Assembly (NCBI GenBank): GCA_044426235.1
Contig: JAWXUS010000013.1
Location: forward strand, 1 to 45,525
Direction: 5' to 3'
Source of the DNA: JAGHEK01 sp044426235
Lineage (GTDB): Bacteria > Bacillota > Clostridia > Peptostreptococcales > Peptostreptococcaceae
DNA: 45,525 bases
Shown piece after piece: positions 25,441 to 33,442 of the stretch. Made by a program: the position numbers and the translations under genes. The number at the start of each line of letters is the position of its first letter. Position 1 is the first letter of the stretch. The notes beneath the pieces are model-generated. The model saw only the letters and a program-made list of their open reading frames with translations, was not told the origin of the DNA and did not search any database.

Positions 25441-27519
25441 TTATGCTTTTTTAAATTTAATAATTAAACTGCTATAATCTCCTTCAAGTCTAATTTTTAG
25501 ACCTAAATTCATTAAATAATTCCCGCTTTTTGTTAATTTTTCTCCACCAAATTCAAATTCATACATTTCATTTTCAACTAAACCTCTTAATTTAATAACT
25601 GTTGGTCTATGTCCTATCTTACTTTGTGGAAGATATACAAATAGTAAACTCTCATCGTTATCAACAAAAGAGAATGTATGATAATCATTATCTAGTGAAT
25701 GATCTAATCTATAAAACTTACCGTTTTCAACAATGTGTCTTATTTCTTTGTACTCTTTTATTTTAGTAGTACAAATTTCAAGTTCTTGTTGACTTAATTT
25801 AAGTAGATTGCAACCAACTCCTAAGGTTCCCATCATAGAGCTATCAAATCTAAATTCTAATGGAATATCTCTTTTTGATAAAAAGTTTGGACAATCAGTT
25901 ACCCAAGCCCTCATAGCTTTTATTGGATATATTTTTGAATAAGTATTTTGTATGAATAATCTATCATATGCATCAGTATTATCGCTAGTCCAAAAATCAT
26001 CAAAATGCTCAAGCATACCAAGATCAATTCTTCCTCCTCCAGATGCACAAGCTTCAAACAACACATTTGAATGATTTTCTCTTAATCTATCAACTATTCT
26101 ATAAACTGCTTTAATATGATTTAACCAAAGTGACCTTTCTTGATCGCCTAAATTCTTAGCTCCAGGCTCACTAATAGGTCTATTTGCATCCCATTTTATA
26201 TAATCTATATCATATTTTTCAAGATAATCATTTAATATATTAAATATGTACTCTTCCACTTCAGGAATTGTTAAATTTAATACCAACTGATCTCTTGATA
26301 AGGTTCTATCCCTATTATCAAAATTATAAATCCATTCAGGGTGTTCTTTATAAAGTTTAGTTAATGGATTTACCATTTCAGGCTCAAACCAAATACCAAA
26401 CATCATTCCCATATCTTTAACTTCTTTGATTAATTCTTCTAATCCTTTTGGGAACTTTCCTTCATTAATATACCAATCTCCTAAACCATCTTTTGTACTA
26501 TGACGTTCACCAAACCACCCATCATCAACAACAAAAAGTTCAGTTCCAATAGATTTAGCATATTTTGCAAGTTCTATTTGTTCAGCTGCATTAACTTTAA
26601 ACTCCATAGCCTCCCAAGAATTATATAAAACTGGTCTAGCACTATTATTTTTTATGATATATTTGTTTGCATAATCGTGCATATTATGGCTCATAGTTTC
26701 AAATCCAGTTGATGAATAACCAACAACCATAACAGGAGTCTCAAATCTTTCATTACTTTCTATATTATATAAGAAATCATAATCATTTATTCCCATTTGA
26801 ACTGAAGTTCCGCCGTATTGAGTTTGTTCAACAACACCTTTAAAGTTTCCACTTAATTTAAGTGCTCCAAAGTAAACATCTCCAGTAGTTTCAGTTGCAT
26901 TATTATCAAGTATAAAATATGGATTATGATTATGTGTAGATATTCCACGTCTGTTTTCAAAAAGTATTTTTCCATAATTTACTTTTTGAGTAAACTCTTC
27001 TTGCTCTGCACCCCATTATCCATGAGTATTACTAAAGTTTAAATTTTCATATGGAATATGAATTTGACCACTCATAATACTTTCTATTTTAATTTTTTTG
27101 TCTGTATTATTTACTAAAATAGTTTTTCTTTCAATTAAATCAACATCTTCTAAAACTTTATATGATAGCTTAATTAAAAAATTGTGATGCTTATCTTTTA
27201 AATTTATAATTAATTCATTATCATTTATTTCATAAGATTCAAAAACGTATACAATATCTCTAGTATTATCATCAAAACAAACTTTTAAACAATTTTCTTT
27301 GTATCTAAGTCCGCCGTAAACTGGATATTCTTCTTTTGTAATTTCATAAACTGGATCATTAGTTGAAACTTCAAATAAAGTCTCAACTATATAATCACTT
27401 GGAAATCCTATTTTTTTACCAAAATAAAGATTTCTAAGCAGTCCATTTTCATCAACACAAAAAGCATATTCTGTGTTTTTTGTAGTAAGTACAAATTTAT
27501 TATTATTTACAAAAATCAT
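25441..27519 (-). pseudogene. GH36 alpha-galactosidase, interrupted by in-frame TAA
   Basis: A 692-residue GH36 alpha-galactosidase frame broken by one TAA at 27016-27018. Upstream of the stop is the N-terminal beta-sandwich (167 residues, ending NFSNTHG). Downstream the same frame continues WGAEQEEF, SxRG-type sequence (ENRRGISTHNHNP), then the catalytic barrel: DDGWFGxR-like VVDDGWFGERH, GIWFEPEMVNP, YIKWDANR with the nucleophile Asp, CASGGGRID, and WTSDNTDAYDR with the acid/base Asp. Apart from the stop, the frame is intact and the catalytic residues are present. The stop sits in a variable position between Gly and Trp of the GxW motif. The downstream ATG at about 26796 would give only the barrel. 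It belongs to the operon with the GH42 enzyme (12-base gap). Confidence 0.88.
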
Positions 27520-27531
27520 TTTTTATACCCC

Positions 27532-29484
27532 CTAGGCTTTAATTATTTTAGCATCATATGCACTAAGTTCCACTCCGTTAAATGCTTTCTTTTTGTCTGT
27601 ATGATTCATAACAAAATAATATTTTTCATCATTTAAGCTACGAGTAACAACTTCAACACCACACTCACTCTTTATAAATTCAATATTGCTATCATTTAAT
27701 ACTTTTTCGCAAATTAAATCCATTAACTTATTATCAAGACCACTTCCTAAATAGTATACTTTTCCATTTTCGTACTTATTTAAAGTTATTGCAGATAAAT
27801 CTTCAAAGAACTCATCTTCATACTTAAATAATGTTTTTGCAGAAGTAGTTTTTAACATATCTCTAAATACTGTTCCAGTTCCTATAACTTCTTTAAACTC
27901 ATCTACCCCAACTAAGTTTGCTACTTGATCATCTTGAAATGATTCAACTTCTTCAACATATCCTCCAACGAAATCTGTCATATATGTTGGATTGAATTCC
28001 CCTAAAGTTAAATTATTGTAATAATCTTTTACTGCAGTTTTGTAAGTTAAAACAACAGTTCCACCATTTTTAGTAAATTCTTTTAATCTATTTATAACAT
28101 CAGTTTTATGAACTATCATAACTGGCACTAATAATACTTTATACTTTGTAAAATCAGTATCACTTGAAATAACGTCCATATTAACATTATTTTCAAAGAA
28201 TGGTCTATATAATCTATAAACTTCATTCTTATAATCCATTAAGAAACTTTGTCTTTGAATTCTAAAACTTGCCATTGAATCATAATCATAAACTACTGCA
28301 ACATCACTCTTAACTTCTGATTGAGTTAACTCTTCGTTTTGATGCATTTCACTAAAGAAACTTTGTACTTCATAAAACTTTCTTCTTTTAGTATTATCTT
28401 GATCTATTATTCCATAACAATATTGCTCTGCACCTTTTGTAGCACCTCTATATCTAAAATACATTAATGAACTACAACCATGCGCTACACCTTGATAACT
28501 CCACATCTTCGCTTGTTTTGGACGAGGAAGATAACCTATAACATCATGACCCTGTGCCCCCATTATAGCTTCAGTTATCCAGAAGTTTTGACCTTTTATA
28601 CCTCTCATATAATCAAGTCCACAAGCTATTTCCCAAGCAGGAATTGGTTCTTTTTGACCACCCCATACTGGATAATTGTTATATGCAACAACGTCCATTA
28701 ACTTCCCAACTTTAGAAAAATCATAACTCTTATCAAAATATCCACCTGAGAAATCATGAATTATAGTTGGTTCATCACCTAATATTTCTTTTAAAAGATC
28801 AACTTGGAATTTTGCATATTTTTCAATACTTCTACTTCTAAATCTTTCATGTTCCATACGAAGTGAAGGATTGTGAGTAGTTACAGTTGGCTTTGGAAGT
28901 GGTATTTCATCAAAACTATTATAAGTTTGTGACCAAAATATAGTTCCCCAAGTTTTATTTAATTTTTCAATATCATTTTTATATTCTTCTCTTAAATAAC
29001 TTTCAAATTTTTCTTGACATAAATTACAATGACATAAATCACTTCCTTCATGTCCAAATTCATTATCTATTTGCCAAGAAACTATAGCCTCTTCATTTTT
29101 ATAATGATTTGCAAGTGCAGTTATTATGTTCTTTGAATATCTATAGTAAACATCACTATTAAAGCAATATTGTCTTCTTCCACCGAATACTCTTTTGTTG
29201 TTAAATTCATCTTCACTTAAAACTTCTGGGTATTTCTTAGAAAGCCAAGCCGGAAGTGTTGCAGTTGGTGTTCCAAATATAACTTTTAGTCCTTTTTCTT
29301 TCGCTTTTTCAATTACTTGATCAAAATATGTAAAATCAAAATTTCCCTCAGTACTCTCCATTAAGTGCCAAGCAAATTCCCCTATTCTTATTACATTTGA
29401 GTTTAGCTCTAAAATATTTTCTAAATCCTTATCAATCATTTCAAAATCCCAATGTTCTGGGTAATAATCTACTCCTAAATACAT
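27532..29484 (-). CDS. GH42 beta-galactosidase
   Basis: 650-residue cytosolic glycoside hydrolase of family 42, cleaving terminal beta-galactose from lactose-like or galacto-oligosaccharide substrates. The barrel starts MYLGVDYYPEHW; the acid/base Glu is residue 142 in WQIDNEFG, the nucleophile Glu residue 305 in FWITEAIMGAQG, and a cysteine cluster (CHCNLC, residues 151-156) forms the usual zinc site. The trimerisation and C-terminal domains follow, so length is normal. The start is ATG 29484 behind GGAGG. It has its own promoter with a LacI-type operator in the spacer (29529-29557) and leads the operon that continues with the alpha-galactosidase. Confidence 0.95.
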   Translation of the reverse strand: MYLGVDYYPEHWDFEMIDKDLENILELNSNVIRIGEFAWHLMESTEGNFDFTYFDQVIEKAKEKGLKVIFGTPTATLPAWLSKKYPEVLSEDEFNNKRVFGGRRQYCFNSDVYYRYSKNIITALANHYKNEEAIVSWQIDNEFGHEGSDLCHCNLCQEKFESYLREEYKNDIEKLNKTWGTIFWSQTYNSFDEIPLPKPTVTTHNPSLRMEHERFRSRSIEKYAKFQVDLLKEILGDEPTIIHDFSGGYFDKSYDFSKVGKLMDVVAYNNYPVWGGQKEPIPAWEIACGLDYMRGIKGQNFWITEAIMGAQGHDVIGYLPRPKQAKMWSYQGVAHGCSSLMYFRYRGATKGAEQYCYGIIDQDNTKRRKFYEVQSFFSEMHQNEELTQSEVKSDVAVVYDYDSMASFRIQRQSFLMDYKNEVYRLYRPFFENNVNMDVISSDTDFTKYKVLLVPVMIVHKTDVINRLKEFTKNGGTVVLTYKTAVKDYYNNLTLGEFNPTYMTDFVGGYVEEVESFQDDQVANLVGVDEFKEVIGTGTVFRDMLKTTSAKTLFKYEDEFFEDLSAITLNKYENGKVYYLGSGLDNKLMDLICEKVLNDSNIEFIKSECGVEVVTRSLNDEKYYFVMNHTDKKKAFNGVELSAYDAKIIKA

Positions 29485-29528
29485 AATATCCTCCAATATT
29501 TTATTTATTATTCATATCTTTACTAAGT

Positions 29529-29557
29529 ATAATATCAGAAAATCGTTTTCAAATCAA
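29529..29557 (-). promoter_or_regulatory. Beta-galactosidase promoter with internal LacI-type operator
   Basis: -35 TTGATT (29552-29557) and -10 TATTAT (29529-29534), 17-base spacing. The spacer holds the palindrome GAAAATCGTTTTC (29538-29550), so repressor binding would exclude RNA polymerase. Confidence 0.75.
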
Positions 29558-29600
29558 CTTTTTTAGTAAATTTTTTACTTGTTTTTATATTTTTTTTTAC

Positions 29601-29637
29601 AAAAAAAACCTATAAAGAATTTTCTTTATAGGTTTTA
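29601..29637 (-). terminator. Terminator after the sugar transporter gene
   Basis: On the minus strand the stem AAAACCTATAAAGA / TCTTTATAGGTTTT has a short loop and is followed by a long T-run. The transporter is therefore transcribed apart from the GH42 gene. Confidence 0.85.
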
Positions 29638-29643
29638 ACTTAA

Positions 29644-30999
29644 TTAATTACCTTTTAATGATTGTAAAACTTTATTATGGAACTCTCCATTTAATTTATA
29701 CTTTGTTTTATATAAAATAACCATTATTATTGCAAATATTATTGGAGCTCCTATCATTAAGAATCTAATTCCCATTATCGCACTCTCAGATTGAGGAACA
29801 TCTGGGACATATCCAACAACAGATAATCCAACTCCGACTAACCAACCAGATACTGCTGATGCAGTTTTAACTAGTAAAGTTTGTACCGAGAAAACTATAC
29901 TTTCGTTTCTAGTTCCAAGTTTAAATTCCCCGTAATCAACAACATCTGCAAGCATAACAGTTGTAGATGCTAAAAGTAATCCGCTCCCAAACTTTAATAT
30001 AAACCCTGCTGAACCAACAAATAATGCATGAGTTGGAGCAACAATTCCTGCCACTAATAAAAGCGTAAATCCAATTACTGGAAGTATTCCACCTAATTTG
30101 AATACATTTTGTCTTCCAAGTTTAGTAACTAAAACTGGGAATAACATAAGTCCTCCTATTTCTGCAATCCCTGCAAATCCATTATAGAAAGAGAATAATG
30201 TCTCAACACCAACTGCATATTTGAAGTAGTAAAGAGCAACCCCTCCAGATATTTGCATTATTAAATTCATACATAAAACTATTAAAACAAATGCCATTAA
30301 TTGATCATTTTCTTTTATTATATTTATTGTTTGCTTAAATGTAACTTTATCTTTTTTAGTATTTTCAGTTGGTATTTCAATCTTTTCTTTAGTGTTTAAA
30401 ACTGTAATTACTATTGTCCCAATAAATATACAAGAAATTAAAACTGCTAAGTTTGCATATCCAACTACATCATCACCATTCCCTAGTTTGTTTATAATTT
30501 GAAGACCAAATGTACCAAGTATTAACCAAGCAGTACTTGCAAATATTCTAGGTATAACTGCAACCTTTTCCCTTTCTTCTTTATTTGAAGTAAGAGTTGG
30601 TAGCATTGACCAATAAGGAATATCCATTACAGTATAAGTCATTCCCCATAGTAAATACATTACTGAAAAATAAATATAAAGCGGTAAACCTTCAAGATCT
30701 GGTTTTCTAAATAATAAAATTATAACTATTGCATTTAAAATTGTCCCTACTAACATCCAAGGTCTAAATTTACCATACTTTGTTCTTGTATTATCAACTA
30801 ACATTCCCATTGCAGGATCATTTACTGCATCCCAAATTCTAGCTACTAAGAATAAGTTTCCAACGAATGCTGGATTTAATTTTACAACATCCGTAAAATA
30901 AACCATTAAGTAATATGCTACTATAGCATAAGCAAAATCTTTACCAAGTGCACCTAAACCATAAGAATATTTTTCTCTGTTAGATAATTTTTGTTGCAT
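29644..30999 (-). CDS. GPH-family galactoside:cation symporter (MelB/LacS-like)
   Basis: 451-residue twelve-helix transporter of the glycoside-pentoside-hexuronide:cation family. Signatures: EKYSYGLGALGKDFAYAIV near the start, YFTDVVKLNPAFVGNLFLVARIWDAVNDPAMG with the cation-site aspartates, NTRTKYGKFRPWM, and MTYTVMDIPYWSMLP. It lacks the EIIA-like regulatory tail of LacS, so the length is that of MelB. It should import galactosides (melibiose, lactose or raffinose-type sugars) for the GH42 and GH36 enzymes downstream. It has its own promoter with LacI-type operator and own terminator. Confidence 0.92.
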   Translation of the reverse strand: MQQKLSNREKYSYGLGALGKDFAYAIVAYYLMVYFTDVVKLNPAFVGNLFLVARIWDAVNDPAMGMLVDNTRTKYGKFRPWMLVGTILNAIVIILLFRKPDLEGLPLYIYFSVMYLLWGMTYTVMDIPYWSMLPTLTSNKEEREKVAVIPRIFASTAWLILGTFGLQIINKLGNGDDVVGYANLAVLISCIFIGTIVITVLNTKEKIEIPTENTKKDKVTFKQTINIIKENDQLMAFVLIVLCMNLIMQISGGVALYYFKYAVGVETLFSFYNGFAGIAEIGGLMLFPVLVTKLGRQNVFKLGGILPVIGFTLLLVAGIVAPTHALFVGSAGFILKFGSGLLLASTTVMLADVVDYGEFKLGTRNESIVFSVQTLLVKTASAVSGWLVGVGLSVVGYVPDVPQSESAIMGIRFLMIGAPIIFAIIMVILYKTKYKLNGEFHNKVLQSLKGN

Positions 31000-31019
31000 C
31001 TTTATTCCCCCTCCCCTAT

Positions 31020-31051
31020 AATACGTTTTCTATGTAATGAAATACGTTTTC
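31020..31051 (-). promoter_or_regulatory. Two direct repeats of a LacI-like half operator in the transporter leader
   Basis: GAAAACGTATT occurs twice on the minus strand (31041-31051 and 31020-31030), 21 bases apart (two helical turns). It shares GAAAACG with the GH42 operator. Probable extra repressor sites downstream of the transporter promoter. Confidence 0.55.
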
Positions 31052-31067
31052 TTCACTCTTTAAAATT

Positions 31068-31096
31068 ATTATATATTAAAATCAAACGTTTGCCAA
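31068..31096 (-). promoter_or_regulatory. Transporter promoter with overlapping CAAACGTTTG operator
   Basis: -35 TTGGCA (31091-31096) and -10 TATAAT (31068-31073), 17-base spacing. The palindrome CAAACGTTTG (31083-31092) overlaps the -35 and spacer, as a LacI-family operator would. Confidence 0.7.
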
Positions 31097-31239
31097 TAGT
31101 TTTTTAGTAAATTTTATTATTTTTAATTCAAATAATGTTCGATTTTTTTCCTTATATTTTTAAGATTAAAGTAAAACTATGATTTTTACGATAGTTTTTT
31201 GGGTATATATTTTATATAAATTATCAAAAGGAGACTTTT

Positions 31240-31908
31240 ATGACAAACTACGAAAAAATATTTAATAATATATTAGATGAATTATATAAAAAGATAATAA
31301 TAGATAACAGTAATGATATAAATAATCTTTTAACAGATATTAAAAATAAAGACTTATTCCTTGGAAATAACTATGATGACTTTATAATAAATTTAATTCC
31401 AAAAGAAAAAGAAGGCTATGAATTTAGATGTAGCATATCAAAACTTAACAACTGTAACTACCCAATACTTTATACCAAAAGAACTTCTGCAAATAAATAT
31501 TCAATACTTCTTTGGGAATCACATATGAATGACTTTTTAATTGATAAAATATATTCAGTATTTACTAAAGATAAATGTTATTTATATCTTGAAAATAATT
31601 TAGATGCTATTAAAGATATAATCTCTAATAAATCTAAAATCACTTTAAATCTTGATTTTAATAACTTACTTGAAGATATTAAAGAAAAAATTAAAAATAA
31701 CCAAATAGATTTTCAAATTGCTTACGAATTAATTGATTTAGATAAACTAAGAGATTATTTAATAATAAATAATGTAAACTTAGATTCTTTTAATGAATTC
31801 GATAAAATAGAAGATGATTTTGCATTTTGTATAAAGAACTTTAGTATATTTAACAAGATAGAACTTGAAAACTTCATTAAAAATAATATCAATAAATTTA
31901 TAAAATAA
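31240..31908 (+). CDS. Hypothetical protein, soluble
   Basis: 222-residue protein I do not recognise. It starts at an ATG behind AAAAGGAGA and ends in a strong terminator, so it is very likely a real monocistronic gene. It has no signal peptide or membrane helix. The middle (residues about 45-115) carries the beta-like pattern YEFRCSISKLNNCNYP and YSILLWESHMNDFLIDKIY; the rest is Asn/Asp/Lys/Ile-rich and helical. It lies between the galactoside transporter (divergent) and the cold-shock gene (convergent), which gives no hint at function. Confidence 0.75.
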   Translation: MTNYEKIFNNILDELYKKIIIDNSNDINNLLTDIKNKDLFLGNNYDDFIINLIPKEKEGYEFRCSISKLNNCNYPILYTKRTSANKYSILLWESHMNDFLIDKIYSVFTKDKCYLYLENNLDAIKDIISNKSKITLNLDFNNLLEDIKEKIKNNQIDFQIAYELIDLDKLRDYLIINNVNLDSFNEFDKIEDDFAFCIKNFSIFNKIELENFIKNNINKFIK

Positions 31909-31941
31909 AAAAGAGTTATCAAATTGATAGCTCTTTTTTGA
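31906..31941 (+). terminator. Terminator after the hypothetical gene
   Basis: Stem AAAAGAGTTATCAA / TTGATAGCTCTTTT followed by T's. Confidence 0.8.
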
Positions 31942-31942
31942 A

Positions 31943-31972
31943 TTAAAAAAGATGCCCTAAGGCACCTTTTAC
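31943..31972 (-). terminator. Terminator after the cold-shock gene
   Basis: Minus-strand stem GGTGCC / GGGCATC with a TTA loop followed by TTTTTTAATT. Confidence 0.7.
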
Positions 31973-31999
31973 TAAACATAAGTTATAATACCGTATGGA

Positions 32000-32200
32000 T
32001 TATAATACAGTTACGTTTTCTGCTTGAGATCCTCTAGCACCTTCAACTATGTCGAAGCTTACTTTTTGACCTTCTTCTAAAGTCTTGAATCCGTCAGTTT
32101 GTATAGCTGAGAAATGTACGAATACGTCTTCTCCACCTTCTACAGATATGAATCCAAATCCTTTTTCGTTGTTAAACCATTTTACTGTTCCGTTATTCAT
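32000..32200 (-). CDS. Cold-shock protein (CspA family)
   Basis: 66-residue single-stranded nucleic-acid-binding OB-fold protein acting as an RNA chaperone. RNP1 is KGFGFISVE and RNP2 is VFVHFSAI; the opening NGTVKWFNNEKGFGFI is invariant for the family. Length is typical. The leader is 60-70 bases long, holds a small hairpin (AAACCTA / TAGGTTT) just before the ribosome site, and starts from an extended -10 TGTTATAAT at 32266-32274. Long structured leaders commonly give temperature-dependent translation in csp genes. Confidence 0.97.
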   Translation of the reverse strand: MNNGTVKWFNNEKGFGFISVEGGEDVFVHFSAIQTDGFKTLEEGQKVSFDIVEGARGSQAENVTVL

Positions 32201-32265
32201 TTTAAAAACTCCTATAAACCTATTGCTAGGTTTCTTTATTAAATTATTGTATCGCTACAAAACCT

Positions 32266-32274
32266 ATTATAACA
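32266..32274 (-). promoter_or_regulatory. Extended -10 promoter of the cold-shock gene
   Basis: TGTTATAAT on the minus strand, a perfect -10 hexamer with the TGn extension. No good -35 at 17 bases was found. Confidence 0.6.
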
Positions 32275-32392
32275 CATATATTAATTAATGGATACAAAAA
32301 TTACAATTTTATTTTTATTTTTTTTTAATTCCATTAATTTTCGTTGGTATTACTCACTTTAAAATATATAAAAAGTTTATATTTTTTTAATT

Positions 32393-33442
32393 TTAATCTA
32401 AAATTTTAATAATTGAGTCTAATTTTTTAGTTATTTCAAAAAATTCTTTGTCTAAATCAAGAGTCTTTAAATATATATTATTTTTCCCTAAACTATATAT
32501 TTTTTGAGGTATTTTTTCCAAATTCGTTTTAGCATATAATAATATACCTGATACTTCTCCATTAACATTACATTCTTCATTTTTAACATAAGTAAATATT
32601 TGATATAAATTACTAGAATTAAATTTTTTCCTTTCATAATTTGATTTCATTATATTTTTATAAAACTTAGTATCAATTATTAATCTTTTATTATTAATTT
32701 TATTTAATATATAAACATCTGTAATCATATGTGGTAAAAATTCTATATTATTATTATCTTCATTCCATTTTATCTTCTTAGAACTAACATCATATGTATT
32801 TTTAGGCAAGTGTTTTTTATAATAACATAATATAAATTTTTCATATAATCTATATATACTCTGTTCATCTAAATAAGTCCTTACTCTTAGATTTCCATAT
32901 TCTTCGCACATAATTAATCCATTTTTTATTAAGTAGCAAATATTAATTATATTATCATAATTTTTATATATCCGATTTCTTTTAATTTTAAAATCTAACT
33001 GATATATATTTTTATCATCAACATTATAAAAGTTTAATAATAATCTATTTATAACTTTCTTTTTATTATTTAGAATATTTTTATCTCTAACTATAATTTT
33101 AAGTGTAGTTTTAATTATTTGATTAAAATTATTATTTATTGAAAATTCATTGTATTCACATACAATTTTTTTATTAATAAAACTATTTTCTTTTATAGAC
33201 TTAGAAATATTAATTCTTCCACTTACTCCACTTAATAATTCTGTTTTGTTTAAATATTCACCACATAATCCATTTTTTATTTGTTTTGAAACTAATTTAA
33301 TAAGTATTTCTGATAATAAATCTAAACTATTTTCAAATTCCTCAATTTTAAGGTTAGAAAATCCAAGTTGTTTTAAATCTAAATATGCATAAGACAACAT
33401 ATAATATATATTTTGTATTCTTATACCATTTTCAGTTATCAT
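32393..33442 (-). CDS. mcrC: McrC-type restriction endonuclease subunit
   Basis: 349-residue partner of McrB, supplying the nuclease of a modification-dependent restriction system. The N-terminal NGIRIQNIYYMLSYAY and the LLSGVSGRINISKSI segment are typical of Firmicute McrC proteins. The PD-(D/E)xK core is visible as D242 (MITDVYIL) and D257-T-K259 (LIIDTKFYK). The ATG overlaps the McrB stop as ATGA, giving translational coupling. The following 100 bases to the cold-shock promoter hold nothing identifiable. Confidence 0.92.
   Translation of the reverse strand: MITENGIRIQNIYYMLSYAYLDLKQLGFSNLKIEEFENSLDLLSEILIKLVSKQIKNGLCGEYLNKTELLSGVSGRINISKSIKENSFINKKIVCEYNEFSINNNFNQIIKTTLKIIVRDKNILNNKKKVINRLLLNFYNVDDKNIYQLDFKIKRNRIYKNYDNIINICYLIKNGLIMCEEYGNLRVRTYLDEQSIYRLYEKFILCYYKKHLPKNTYDVSSKKIKWNEDNNNIEFLPHMITDVYILNKINNKRLIIDTKFYKNIMKSNYERKKFNSSNLYQIFTYVKNEECNVNGEVSGILLYAKTNLEKIPQKIYSLGKNNIYLKTLDLDKEFFEITKKLDSIIKILD

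Noticed and set aside
29535..29551. CcpA cre site in the beta-galactosidase promoter
   Set aside because: The palindrome has GAAAA/TTTTC arms around TCG, and the cre right half (xxCW) does not match; a LacI-type operator fits better.
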